This document shows positions 13,701-26,200 of a stretch of 64,000 bases of DNA, in pieces (within the stretch, counting starts at the first letter, position 1; each line of letters starts with the position of its first letter). The position numbers were made by a program, and so were the translations under genes. Source of the DNA: Sphagnum magellanicum (taxonomy: Eukaryota; Streptophyta; Sphagnopsida; Sphagnales; Sphagnaceae); the NCBI GenBank assembly GCA_021904315.1, contig CM038924.1, positions 744,001 to 808,000 of the forward strand. The letters run 5' to 3'. Below the pieces are notes generated by a model. The model was not told where the DNA came from, did not search any database, and was given only the letters and a program-made list of their open reading frames with translations.

Positions 13701-13877
13701 GGGAGACGCATACTCAAGACACGCAGACCGCCGCAAGCTGCCAGAGGATGTAGTAGTAGAAGAAGCCCCACGAGCTTCCTCCTGCGTTGCAAAATGCTTG
13801 GCTAGCACCGAAGTCCGCCATAGAGCACCTCCTCCTCGCGACAAAATATTATTGATTCCAGTTCCTTCTCTCTCCAT
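7752..13877 (-). CDS. ACX3: Peroxisomal acyl-CoA oxidase, ACX3 type (15 exons)
   Basis: Exons (high to low): 13877-13688, 12603-12264, 12123-12006, 11838-11731, 11532-11360, 11083-10984, 10875-10801, 10437-10307, 10188-10053, 9763-9644, 9527-9381, 9111-9007, 8488-8387, 8189-8122, 7926-7752. They join with correct phases to give 695 residues, close to the roughly 675 of Arabidopsis ACX3. The enzyme oxidises acyl-CoA to trans-2-enoyl-CoA with FAD and passes electrons to oxygen, making H2O2; it is the first step of peroxisomal beta-oxidation, and ACX3 prefers medium chains. Visible marks: FAD/substrate motif TELGHGSN (209-216), [41 protein letters not shown], and catalytic glutamate E488 in [10 protein letters not shown]. 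Residues 21-29 (RTSVLAKHF) sit where ACX3 carries its PTS2 import signal; the C-terminus NSWENV is not a PTS1. An in-frame ATG at 14003 exists, but starting at 13877 keeps the PTS2 near the N-terminus. The exon 1 donor is the least certain junction. Intron 1 is about 1.1 kb. Confidence 0.95.
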
Positions 13878-14904
13878 CACGAGCTCGCTCCTCCCTCGTC
13901 TGCAAAACTCCAGCCGCTCACGCGCTCGCACTCTCCTCCCTCCGGCGTTGAGTTCCGTCAGAGCACGCCGCTCGTGAACACGAAGAACAGCAACGCAGCA
14001 CAAAGCACACGCACACAGAAAGCAAGTCCTTTGTAGTTATTAAGTACCCAATAGTAACTACGTACAAAATTCCCTTGTTTTTTTTGGGCCCTTTTTTCCT
14101 TTAGTGCACGCCGAGAGGCATATTCCTGTCTATTCACCAACCGTATCCTGCCACGTCCTCAAAATAAAGTCAAAATGCAAACAATAATACTAGACAGAAC
14201 CAGCTCAAGACTGAAGGACTTTTTTTGTTTGGTGGCGAAATCAAAAAGGGTGCTGCGACTTGTACAAATGATTTTTTTGAAAAAACAGTCCTTCCCAATT
14301 TGCCATATTTCGAGGGAAAAAAAATTCGAATCGCCATATTTGAACCATAGGTTCTTGAATGTTCATTGAAGTTTTTCTACTTTTCTTTCTGACTTGTAGC
14401 CAAACTTGGGTTGAGTTGTAGTCAAAATTGGCTAAGTTGGATGATTGGCACTCCACCTATGTCACAAAATTGAACCAAAAAATAAAAATAAAACCCTGAC
14501 TCAGGTGTTTAGAAACAATGTATTCTAACCATTGATTTTTTTGGGGCAAAGTTGCATCACTTGTGACAAAACACATTGCAAATTTTCCTTTTTTTTTTTT
14601 AAAGTGTAAATTCGAAAAAAAAATGCTAAAAATTTGGAAAAATCGCCAAACTTCCGGAACCACAAAACTGAAAGGAAAACACTGATTGTAGGCTTCCTTT
14701 TTCAATTTTATGATACCTCAAAATTGGGGGTTTTCTCCATAAAAAATAGCAAAATTAGTCCAATTTACACTAGAATAACGAAAATTTTAAAAAAAAAATC
14801 GAAAATTTTATGTGGAAAAAGTCACAAAACTTTTCCCAAAAAATCACTGAATTTGAAAACATAGTCCTCCATTTTATTTTATTTATATATTTTTAATTTA
14901 ATTT
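13878..14904. other. ACX3 upstream region and A/T-rich spacer
   Basis: The first 150 bases above the ACX3 start are CT-rich on the gene strand, as is common in plant 5' leaders, and should hold its leader and promoter. From about 14.2 to 14.9 kb the sequence becomes very A/T-rich with many homopolymers. It contains a weak match (14388-14440) to the GTAGCCAAA-type dispersed repeat seen at 15.6 and 29.0 kb. I see no gene. Confidence 0.5.
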
Positions 14905-14917
14905 TTAATTTTGCACA

Positions 14918-15240
14918 GTCAGTGATGCGGGTAGGCGACGACCGTGCACGTTGGCGCCGTCGGAGATTTCGGGACCTGGATAAACCGTTATCCACGTCCC
15001 GAGATTGTCGTTACGTCGTCTGGTTGTTGGTGCTTTCAAGTGGTAGTTGGGGTGCTGCAAAGTCTCTGCGGGCTGCCCTTCAAAATAACTTATGATGAGA
15101 TAATAAGAACAAAGCGCTGGATGACGCGGCTTTCTTGTAGCTGCCCTGCATGCTGACGCAGCCCGCAATTTTCTCGACCTGGATAACTTCGGGAACTGAT
15201 GGGCTATCCGTTCCGTCCGGTTCTAGTCAGCCAGTGACTA
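14918..15240. other. GC-richer island with a hairpin
   Basis: This stretch is clearly richer in G+C and CpG than both flanks. At 14971-15000 GGGACCTGGATAA and TTATCCACGTCCC pair as a 13-bp stem with one mismatch and a 4-base loop. A related but degraded CGACCTGGATAA...CTATCCGTTCCG occurs at 15174-15215. It could be a fragment of a mobile element; no coding potential is evident. Confidence 0.5.
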
Positions 15241-15540
15241 ACTAGCAGAATTACGCCAAAAAGAGAAATTAATAGCTAAAATTTGAAAATCAAGTGATAT
15301 TTTATTTTTATTTTAAAAAATATATTTGTGGTGATAATTCTGGCGATAAGCTGAACCCTAACCACCAGGGTTAGGAGCTGACTGTTCCTGTGATGAGAAG
15401 GCGTCCAGTTGGCATTTGAAGTCCCAAGTACCAACCTGTTGGCTTAGCAGCTCACAAAGCCACACCCATTAGCCACTTGGGTAGCCCCCACATGCTCAAA
15501 CAAGCGAGTTTGGAGGTTCCCAATCGCCAAAGTGAGGGGA

Positions 15541-15705
15541 AAAAAAAGTTAAGATCACCAGATTTTTATATTTAGTTTTCAGTGTGTAGCCAAAAATATA
15601 GATGGATAATTAAATATTCATATTTCATAGATGGTTTGTAACCAAATTTGGCTAAATCTTCCTACAGATGGTCATCACTATTTCTGCCTCTTCCTATGAG
15701 GCTCT
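15541..15705 (+). repeat. Dispersed repeat R1, copy 1
   Basis: It aligns by eye with 28945-29105: CAGATTTTTA, GTGTGTAGCCA, TTTGGCTAAATCTTCCT, AGATGGTCA and CTTCCTAT occur in the same order and spacing. Weaker relatives are at 14388-14450, 31850-31960 and, inverted, 61640-61720. Confidence 0.6.
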
Positions 15706-18354
15706 ACACTTTTGCTGCTCAAACAAATACTGGTTCTAGTGTCTTATTATTGTTTTTGGGATACATTTATACGGTTTTGTTGGGTGTTGGATGTGTGTAT
15801 GGGTATATCCTTGGTATACACCCGGGTATAAATCTGGGTATGTGCTGACCTTACTGAGGGCATTGGTTAAAAAACAAGATGGGTGAGCTTTTGGTTTCTC
15901 ATCCGTGTGCAATGCACATAGCTGGATGCGTAATCAGAATTTCAGCTATTGACCAAAAGGAAGCCACCAGACTTGACTAGAATTGTTTGGCATAGTTATG
16001 TATCTATAGTTCAGCTACTTTCTTGTCACAGTTTCAACTTTTCAGACCTTTTTCATCACTTAGGTTGCAACAATTTTGGTTGTTAGTCATTGATGTAGCA
16101 ACTGTATACAACCTTGTACATTAGGTCATATGTGTAGCATAATTTTTGCATGACACACTTTCAGGCCTAATAATAAGAATTGTGAAATTGGTTGTCAAAT
16201 GCAATGCTTGGGTTCAAGCCCCATAGGCATCTTGCTTGTTCAAGCATGTTATGTTGCAGATAGACAAATCTATGTCCATGCTCAAACTGCCTCATTCTGC
16301 AAAAACTATAACAAACTTGGGCCTTCCAAACTTAACATGTACATATTTTTAATGGAATGCCCTATAAATCAGGTATGCCTAATGGCACGTGACTGCCCAA
16401 CAGAGGGTTTTTCTTAGGTCAGATAGGTGGACTATATACTGGATTCATTAGTGGTTCTCCCTGTTCCACTTGTGCCGTAAATCAAAAGTGAGGAGAATAA
16501 GTTATGGACTGGGTAAATTGCTCACTCAAGCTGGTTACTGGACATAATGGATTGTACTAAGGAAGCATAAGCTTACACGTAATGCGATACAGAGCAGTGT
16601 GAGTTATGGGGTTCAGCCAACGAACAATGAGCCTAAATGAATTAGGGAGGTACAAAAGTGTCATTAAGCAGCAGGATATGTGATATGACTGGGGAGCTCT
16701 TTGTCCAATGGTGTGCTACTACGGCAGCCAGACGCTACCTACAAATGGTCTGAAACAGGCCCCAATAGACCCAAACGAACTTCCAGGAGCACTCTCACCA
16801 GTCTGACGCATTCCTAGGTGGAATAAGCTCTCCCGGGATCATTCTATAAAACAGTATCATTTTTTCCCCCTAAGCAACCAGTCTTCCACCTCCTCTTGCA
16901 AACCCTCATCCCATTGCGGCTGTGGCACTAGATTAATTCTGGTTATTAATCCATTTTAGCCAGGTGGAATTTTGCTAGGACGCTTGTCCTTTCATTTTTG
17001 CTTTTGTTGACTCCTTGTTTTAGTTTTGTTTATTGCATTGATGTTTAGGGGGTTTAGATCAATTTGCTTGATTTATGGAATATGCCGTGTAGAGGCATTG
17101 TGCCCCATGAGGTGGTTGTAAGGAATTTGGGCTAACCTAGTAGTGCACGCCAAATCTTTGAACAGGCAACAAAAAGGGCACTATGGCCTCTACCTGGGCA
17201 CAATGCTCCATTTTATTGGTTTTCATGGTTTGCCAAAATGGGCATGTGGATTGTGAATAATGGATAGTTCAGGTAGACCCAAGAGGTTCATTGCGCCTGG
17301 TAAGGGAACTAAAAAAAGGGCAGGAAAGGCCATATGAAAATCATAATTTTTAAATTTAAGATTCCTCCATGTGTAGGGAAGGGAAGGTGGGGATCACAAT
17401 GTAATATATGTACAATGGAAGTCTGGTTCCCATGTTCCCCAGGGTCTTGCCTAATTTGAACGTTGTAGCCTGCAGGGTAGTAACCCAACGGTGTAATCCC
17501 AAATTTCAGGAGGCCTGTGGAAGCAGGCCTTCCCCAGAATGAAGGACAAAATATTTTAAATTCAAAGGATGGAAGGTTTGCATGTGATGAGCAGAGGCTC
17601 CATCAAATGACTAACAAATTTTCCATTTGGGGAGGTGAGTCAAATACAAAGAGAAAAAATCCTTGGAGTGCTTATGGTATTGCAGCAGGAACTTCCGAGT
17701 GCTCAACCTGAACTAGGGTAGAGCCTGAATTTTAAGGCAGGATATTTTGGAAGGTGTCCCCCTGGAGGGCCTGAGTGACCAAACCTTCATGAATGCACCA
17801 ATTCTATTTTGGATGAACTCAATCTTATCCAAGTCACTGGATTTCGAGTAGATATTGAGGTTGGGTCACTTTTCTTTTGCCCTTCACCTCATACCCATAA
17901 AAACCATTTGCCCGTCTTCCCACCCAGTCCACCCAAGCTATCTACTTATTATGTCCATCTACATACCTACACCTCGCCTATCTATTTACCTACATGAATG
18001 AAATCTCTCTTTTAGATTTTACCATAGTTGTCGTAGTGAGGTAGAAGAAGTCATAGTTTCATTGTCACTTCTTGGAGGAAGAGGAATTGGAGCATTGGAG
18101 CAGCTGAGAGCAGTGGAGGAGTACCTAAAGTAGTTGGAGCACAAGAAGAAAAACATTGTAAATAAAAATCAAGGATGGGAACCCATCCGTCAAAAGTACA
18201 AAGTAAATGAGAACACAAGTAGACACAACCCAAAGAAAAAACAAAAGCAAACAATCAACCAAAATCAGGTAAAAACCTTATGCAAAGAGGACTCATAACT
18301 ATGAATTACAATCAATGATAACAAAGAAGGCCTAAGACGAAAGAACTACCATCT
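15706..18354. other. Spacer without recognised genes
   Basis: Both strands carry only short open frames without family motifs. The 16.5-17.7 kb part is less AT-rich than its surroundings and could be old mobile-element DNA, but I recognise no transposon protein. A TACC-rich stretch near 17930-17995 resembles 35230-35330. Confidence 0.4.
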
Positions 18355-18985
18355 ACCACAAATTGGCTAGTGACACAAGTGCATTAACTATGATGTGTGG
18401 AATAGATGAGGAACCTTGACCAAGTGCAGCAGCCCGTTAAAGAATCGCTATGACTTATAGGGGTATGGACACGTGCTATTTATAATAAGAAACAAGCATC
18501 CAGAAACCTAAAAAAAACCATTGATGATACACAATAGTGGTCTATGCACAAGCAATAAAAAATGAATCAAAATGAGAATGAAAACACTCATGTGTCTCAA
18601 TAATAAGGGGAATGAAATCATCGCCTAATGCTTGCTCATTGTATGATCGTGTTTTCTCTCGAATAGGCATCATTGCTACATGTGTTATCATCATCTATGT
18701 TTTTGGACCATTTCTGTGCGAGTCAAGTTAGCAATCATGACGTCCATCAAGGTTTAAAAGTCATCTTTGATGATAAGGATATCCACTCGTTGTCGAATGT
18801 GGTGAAGGAAAAGGTGGGAAACGTCCCTCTGAACATGTGTTTCATTCTCTAAAGCAATAGTTGCAATAATATCCTAAAGTGTATTATGGGTTGTTTTACA
18901 TTCATTCTCATAGGGGCATTGAAGCAAATGGGTACCTAAATTGTCAATGGTATGACCACACTAACAACATAAAAGATTAACAACC
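18355..18985 (-). mobile_element. Decayed 3' end of a retroelement ORF
   Basis: Read on the minus strand, the segment encodes a Cys/His cluster (CGHTIDNLGTHLLQCPYE), then HVQRDVSHLFLHHIRQRVD, LMDVMIANLTRTEMVQ, SYNEQALGDDFIPLIETH, FDSFFIACA and, near 18370-18430, AAALGQGSSS. This order is what I know as the C-terminal tail after the reverse transcriptase of non-LTR-type plant elements. That assignment is from memory and could be checked by protein search. Several in-frame stops and at least one frame shift show it is dead. The reverse transcriptase itself is not recognisable upstream. Confidence 0.65.
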
Positions 18986-21900
18986 GTTGAATGTGGCAAG
19001 CCAAGATGGCTATGTGGTGCGAAAAAAAAACTCAAAGTATGTGGGAAGTTTTCTTTGTAGTTGCAACTCAATTTGCAACTAAAAAACAATTAAAAGATTT
19101 AACTCATGTTTTGTTTTTGAATCCCATGTCACAAACTATATGAGAAAAATGTTTTTCTTATGTTCTCATATTAAAATACACATGCCATTTTGGGATGAAT
19201 TAAAAAAAAACTTAACCTTAAAGATAAAACATAATTTAAAAAATAAAAATGTATATGATTATTTTTAAATTCACTTACTAGTAATGGGCTTCAAATGGAC
19301 GTAAGAAAATATGGCCATCATTCTACTCATTTTGGGGGGTCAAGACAACAAAACCAACAAGCCATGAATCTTCACATTTTGAGCAATTTACAAACATGAC
19401 AAACCTATAATGAAAATAAATTAATTGATTGAATGAAAAAGAACATTGAAATCGAGTGGGGTCAACTTCAAATTTAAATGCAATGCTTTGAAGAAGTTCA
19501 ACTACCTTTATTGGTAAGATTATCCTTTGACAAATTGTTACACATCATTGACATACTATGTGGGGGGTGGGGTTTATTCCATGTAACATTTTCTCATAAA
19601 TTGAAAAGGATGATGATATTGTCGAAACAATTTAAGTGAATAAGGTTGGTTACACAAAACTTGCATGCAATACTCATAATTGGAATTTTGAATTCACCAA
19701 AGGCAATCAAAAGAAGGAGGTGCAAACCATGTGCAAATGCCATGAATTGAAAATGATTAATGGCTAGTATATTTGCAAATATTTAATTTTTCTTTAACAT
19801 TGTTTTCCCATCATGCATTTGAATCATGACGCTAATTTCTTTGGGTCCTTGAGCTTCAAAATATCACAAAAGAGGTTTTTTGTGTGTGATGCAATCCAAC
19901 TCACACTTCAACATCGACAACTTTTCACCCATCACCATACAACAAAAGCCATAAAAGTTGTGACAATTTATCAAAATTTAAAGATTAGCATTTTTAATGA
20001 TTATTCCTTGAGTGCAAGTGCACAGTAGTGGATAATGTTAGGCCATTGTAACCTAGCTTGTGATGGGAATTTTTTATATTTCACCAACATTTTGTATCAT
20101 GTTCATTTTATATAGAATTTTGTAACTTTCAACCCATTTCTATTTCTTTTAATCCCAATTTGCAATACCCTACTCTATCACCCTATGTCATATGCCAAAT
20201 GCATGCTTGAATCCATCACAAATGGGTCAAATTAAAACAAAAACTAGTAATACTTTCATTTTAACATGCAAACATTGACAATGGCATGGTTCATTTTATT
20301 TTCCATCCCCAATTTGCGATACATGGTGGACCTACTGGACCAAATGTATGTTTGACCCACCATGTTGTTTACAATTTCATTTTTAGTAAAATGGCAAATT
20401 TTGACCCAAAAAAATCACTTCAACTCATATTGATTGGGGTTACTAAATATTCAAATGTGAAGTTACGTATGAATATTACAATTTTGTAATTCAAAAAAAT
20501 AATGATTTTAATAAAATTAGGTTAAAATTTTCTTCAATTTCAGCCTAAACATTTAGGTTTTTTCCAATATAATATTTCATAGTAGTATTAGAAAAAAAAT
20601 TTAGAAAAAAATTGGGTATTTTATTCAAAGATTAAATAATGTAGTACCTTCCAACCTACCTACCTATGGCTATGTACCAACCTACCTAGGTGCTTAAATA
20701 AATAAATTTATTTGTTTTCAAAATTCAATTAATATGTCACATGGCAACTTTTGATTATGTCACATGTCATAATTTAAAACTATCTTTGTGTATTGAATGC
20801 GCACAATTACAATGGGGTTATTCACTCTAAGGTCCATGCTCCTCAGCTTAGGAAGGTACTAACTTTAATATTGAGGTTCACAAAACTACATTCCCAAAAT
20901 CTTACTTGCCAAAAGAACATTGCAAACTTTATTATCCTAAAAGCCTTTAGGTGTGCCCCAATGCGTTTATCACCTAAAACCTTGATGTATGGGTTATAAT
21001 TTATCACGGGATGTGAGTGTTTAACTTCACATAACTATAAATTAATATTGTTTAACCATGGAAATGCTTATCTCATGCACCTATAAGAGTTGAAACAAAC
21101 CGTTTTACTAAATCCACCTGACATCATAGGCATAGCCATAAAAAAAAACATTAAAAGAACATGAATTATTATTAACATGTTATAAAATCAATGATTTTTG
21201 CCAAAGTAACACCTTGAATGTTAAAGTGTGTGTATAATTGTGTGGTATCGAAGTGGATGATTTGAAATTAGTGTTCAATGCATGGCATGTAATCAAGGTT
21301 TGTGTATTCCATGACATGCACACTAAGATCCAACAACAAATTTTCATTTTTGAAAACTTGAAGTTAACATAATATCTTAAGTAAAATTTTGATAGTGAAA
21401 ATTTAAAGCTTTTGAAATTGTTGAGGGTGGGATATCCCAAGGAAGTTTAATAAAGTAGTACAATTTGCCAAAATAAAATCTAATGTGTACCCAAATTCCA
21501 CCATTGCATAACAACCCTTTTGATTCACTCTTGTTTTCAAAAGGATGCAACTTCAATGGCTTTGTTGGAAAAGGTGAATGACAATCTTGGTGATTTGTCG
21601 TAAAGATTCTTAGTTTCAAAATTGAAAGGAGTTTTTATGCAAAATACCAAAGAACACAGAAATTATTCTTGGGATTATATATTCGTGTGAAGGTTTTGTT
21701 GGAATCTTCAAACCTATGTTCTTTGAGAATAGACAATCATCGTATCAAAGCATGAAAGGTTTTTATTACAAGAGAAGCACTCTTCCCAACCATAGAAAAC
21801 ACACAATGTTCTCTTCATGTTCTTCCTCACCTTCGAACTCCTATATCTTACATCAATTGTAACTAGCACTACAATGAATACTATGAATGAAGTAGAATGT

Positions 21901-22366
21901 ATCATCCTAAATTAGGTTTCACATTGTTACAAGTTCACTATGCCTTGCACTTTGAGAATTCAGACATGTCTACATTTTGTCAGATCTCCCTATTCATGAA
22001 AATTTCCTAGCTTGGTTTTAACATGGTTTGAAGTTTGAACTAAGTTGGCTGGCGGGGGAGAGGGGATGTGGGGGTTGCATCCAGAACTCTTAAGGTGTAA
22101 GGTGTAATAACTAATAAATTACTGTCTCCTATGCCTCATCATCTATGTATATTAATGATAACCTTCATCTCTTGCATTGCAATGAGTTAGTAAAGTCATC
22201 ACCTTAAATATCACCTTGCATTTTTTCTTTTCTACTGTAAATTCAACTAACTTTGCTATGTTTAAAAAAAAACATTCACCAAATTTTCCATATCACAAAA
22301 TTGAAAAAAAACAAAAAAAACCCTGTTCCTGACTCTTGAGTGGTGAATGGGTGACCAGGTTTAGAG
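18986..22366. other. AT-rich spacer without recognised genes
   Basis: This is low-complexity AT-rich DNA with short open frames only. A segment at 22085-22205 is a copy of dispersed repeat R2. Nothing else could be supported. Confidence 0.5.
22085..22205 (+). repeat. Dispersed repeat R2, copy 2
   Basis: It matches 5131-5221 and 29140-29268 through ATGCCTCATCATCTATGTAT, ATAACCTTCATCT and TTGCAATGAGT. It precedes an inverted-end element by about 160 bases, as the 29-kb copy precedes another directly. Confidence 0.5.
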
Positions 22367-22751
22367 GGCCAGAGTGGACCAGCACCTACCAGTTCACCAT
22401 CCACTGGATGCTCCTCACAATTCCATTAATGTGGATGAACCTCAACTGAGTTAATATCTGGTTTCACCTTTGTAACCCATTCCATAAGAAGTAGGTCCTA
22501 TATACAGGTAGATAGGTAGCAAACTTGGTGGTTCTGAGGTTAAGGAGATGATTTATACATAATTAAGGGCTGTTTTTACTACCTACCTACTAACAACCCA
22601 CAAGTGAGTTGTTAGTCAGTAGGTAGTACACAAAGCGACTGGGCATGGTTAGCTAGGCTGGGGATCTGGAATCCAACTGAAAACTGTTTCCTGACCACTT
22701 ACCATCCATCCTTCATAGTGTGCTGGTGGGTGCTACTAGTTCACTCTGGGC
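22367..22751 (+). mobile_element. Inverted-end element, copy A (complete)
   Basis: The left end GGCCAGAGTGGACCAGCACC is the inverse of the right end GGTGCTACTAGTTCACTC with few changes. Inside, in fixed order, are AACCTCAACTGAGTTAATA, TAGATAGGTAGG, a central palindrome (22577-22630, CTACCTACCTACTAACAACC against TTGTTAGTCAGTAGGTAG), TGGTTAGCTAGG and CTGTTTCCTGACCACTTACC. There is no ORF, so it behaves as a non-autonomous, MITE-like element. I could not settle its target-site duplication. Confidence 0.8.
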
Positions 22752-23297
22752 AGGGTGAAGGCAAAACACAAACTTGCGAAAGCACAAGGTACATATGGCT
22801 AGTCTGTTGAAAACCATGCTACAGCAAATCAACATAAAGGATGACTCTGACAACTAGTGATTTTTTATTTGACAAATTTTTTCAACAAAAAATTGAAAAT
22901 ATTTTGGAAATTTGTGTTTTTCTAGTGTAGATTCAACTAATTTTGCTAGTTCTTGGGAAAATTTTGCCAAATTTTGGATATGACAAGATTGAAAAGAAAA
23001 GAAAAAGAAGAAAACCCTGATGACAAGCTGATGGCAATAAAACAATTTTACCTGAAATACAGAAATCACATTGTCCCTTGATTCTACTGTGGGGTTCAGG
23101 GTTTAAGGTGAACACAAGGCACTGATTTTGATCTGCCCATGTTCACAGAAAGCCCTCCCAAGTTCCACTCTTGTTCCAAGGTCTATACCACAGTACTACA
23201 ATGCACAAAGAAGAAGCAGAAGAAGAAGTGGGTCATCCTATTTTCTTTAGATTACAGAAATCCTAAACCCTAAACCCTTGCACTTTCTACTAAGCTT

Positions 23298-26200
23298 TTA
23301 TTCTATAATATGAGTGGCAGATGGAGGAGGGCTTGCAGGCTCTTCTTCTTCCAGCACTTCCACAAAGCTTGCTTTTGGATTGGATTCCACAACCTCAGAC
23401 TTTGACATGCTTTGCACTGCTCCTTCAACAAATTCTGGTCCAGCAAGCTCCAGCAACTCCTGGAATGTACCTGGCAACGGTCCAAGTGCTTTTGGCCAAA
23501 GAGAGTCATCCTTGAGCATCTGCAGGCAAAGAGAAAAATCATCAAGCTCTATATTATAGTGTAATTTGAGGGTGCCTTACACAGTCCAATTTCCGACTCT
23601 CTCCTGGAGCAGGGATCTTATCCATAAGCTCCCTACAGCAGGAGCATAAGGTAGTCTGGAGCATCAGATCAGCTTGTTTGTTAATTTGAAGGGAAAGGCA
23701 CTGCTGTCAGTGCCTTTCACTCCATGCCTTCTGCCCTTGGTTCATGGAGCCAAAGGCACTGACAGCAGTGTCCTCCCCTATACTTAAGACACAGGAAGGA
23801 AAAATCAGGCAAAGCTGGTATCAACTATACCTTCTAATTACCATCAGATCTGGGACTAGCAATACATCAAAAGATGGTGTCAAGAAACAGACTGAATTCT
23901 TCTGTAGTGTCATATGTGCCATAGCCTGCCAGAGCCTTCACACCAATACTTTTTGTAAAACCTTATAATATATTACCCATGGCTAATCTAGAAGCATGTT
24001 TTCACCATTTCCTGTATGGTCTAAGCTTCTCAGAAATTGTCAATTTTTGAGATATTATGTAACCCAGGCAGAGATAGGATCTTTTCTGAAAAATGGTAAC
24101 TTCAACCTACCCGGATCTGAAGTCCAAGGCACTTGACATAGTTGATGGCCTCATCCAGCATTGTCACCATATCCATCTGAAAAGAATGCACAGTTCCAAA
24201 TTTCCATCAGGCACTGCCTTAGTAGCCAATGTGATATGAACTTACATGTCCCAATGGATTCCTCTGGTGGATCATTTTACACTATGGGTGTGTTCTATCT
24301 TTGACTCTAATCTATGATCTTCATGTTGGAAAACATCCAAAACCATTTAAGGACAGATTGAGATGTGGACCACCTTTAATTGCACATTTTTATTCCTAAA
24401 TTTTTTGTACATATTCATCAAGTCACATCAAATTTCTATTACTCTAAAAACTACCACTTTATGACAGAAAGAAAAGTGTGTACATCATACCATGCACTCA
24501 CCCTGAAAAAAAACATGCTTTCTTCTATTATGTGAATGGCATATTATTCATTCATGAAGCTTTTGTAATTCTTGCTTGTCTAATCAGACAAGAAATCTAT
24601 TTTGTTGCAGTAAAAAGAGTCTATAGCTTCCTCAAAACAAATACAATGGACAGGAGGAGGAAAATTGTGCAAACCTTATCCCCATCAGGAATCAGAGCTT
24701 GGAGGTGTTTGAGTCGCTCACTTATTCGCTCTCTCCGAACCTGTGGGGTGAAACCAAAGAAGCAGTACATAAATGAAAGATAACCTTCAGAGTGATTGAT
24801 TGTATCATTAATTTAACCTTAATTGATGGTCTTTGAGCACTAACAAAACAAAAACAAAACAACTCAAATGAAAGTTCTAAATGTGTAACTAAGCATTTCT
24901 CCATGAAGAAATCCTTCATAGTCCATTGCACATGGTTCCTGAAGAAAAACCCTGCAGAGTCCAGTGCACCTGGGTGCTGGAGAAAAATCCTTCACAGTCC
25001 ATGCACCTGGGTGCAGCTGTGAAGAAATCCTTCGTAGTCCATTGCACCTGGGTGCTGAACAAATCCTTCAGAATCAATGCACCTAGGTACTGCTGTGAAG
25101 AAATCCTTCATAGTCCATTGCACATGGGTGCTGAAGAAAAACCCTTCAGAGTCCACTGCACCTGGGTGCTGAAGAAATCCTTCAGAGTCCATGCACCTGG
25201 GTGCTGAACAAATCCTTCAGAATCCATGCACCTGGTGCTGCTGCTGTGAAGAAATGCCTTCACGCAACTGGGTGCAGAAGAAATCCTTCAGAATCTGTGC
25301 ACCTAGGTGCTGTGGTGAAGAATTTTTTTCAGAATCCAGATGCTCCTGGGTGCTGTTCTGCAGAAATCCTTTGAAAGTCCATGAACAGCAGGTCCTGGGA
25401 TCTGAATGAATTGTGGCAATTAGAGCTCACAAACTAGAACTAGTACATGAAGAGAGTTTGAGAGTTTGAGAGTTTGAGGAAGCCGGTTGTGTGGTACCTA
25501 CCCGAGCAGCAATGCTTTGTGGATCATTGGCACTGCCTTGACGTGCGCGAGGTTTCATGTTGGTGTTGAGAGCAGGTCCGATCTTCTTCGCAGCCTTTGA
25601 CATGCTGCTGCAGCACCTACCCTGCTGACTTTTTGCTGTGAAGAACTTTTTTGAAACTTGTCTGTGGGCTGCTGTGCTCACATATTCCAATCGGCTGCAT
25701 GCTGCTGCTGCTGCTGCGGCAGGAGTTTCCTCATCATCACCTGATGACCATGGCTGCTGAATATAAACAGCTGGAGATGCAGCTGCCGCCACCTTCTTTC
25801 CTTCCTTCTCAAAACTTGCTTGAAGATGTATAGAAGAATTAGGAGAGCATCTTCCTGCCAAGGCAGTACACTGCAAGTTCATACTAGTACCGTTATAGGG
25901 GCCGGGGTTGAAGCTGGACATGCTCTTCATCCCTGTTGCAAAGCTTGTCTGTCGCTGGTGCAACAGCATTTCCTGCGCTGCATTCATTGCATCAGTCCCA
26001 CTGCTGACGTTGCTAATTGGACTGAATCTTCGCCAGCCTGTGCAATTCGACCCACGAGCCTGAGGATCGATTGTTTCTCTATTGATCTGCGGAACAACCG
26101 GAAGCTGAATCTGCTGCGAATGACGTTGTCGTTGCTGTTGCGGATGATGATACAAATGATGCTGTGCCTCGAGCTGCAAAGGGTTCTGCATGTAACCCGA

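Noticed and set aside
16195-16225. GGTTCAAGCCCC as a tRNA or SINE B box
   Set aside because: No matching A box at the right distance and no cloverleaf could be drawn. Similar isolated matches near 28590 and 30850 fail in the same way.
24926-25207. 93-codon plus-strand frame and an overlapping 66-codon minus-strand frame
   Set aside because: Both are read-outs of the intronic minisatellite; the encoded repeats follow the DNA unit, and the segment lies in intron 1 of the bHLH gene.
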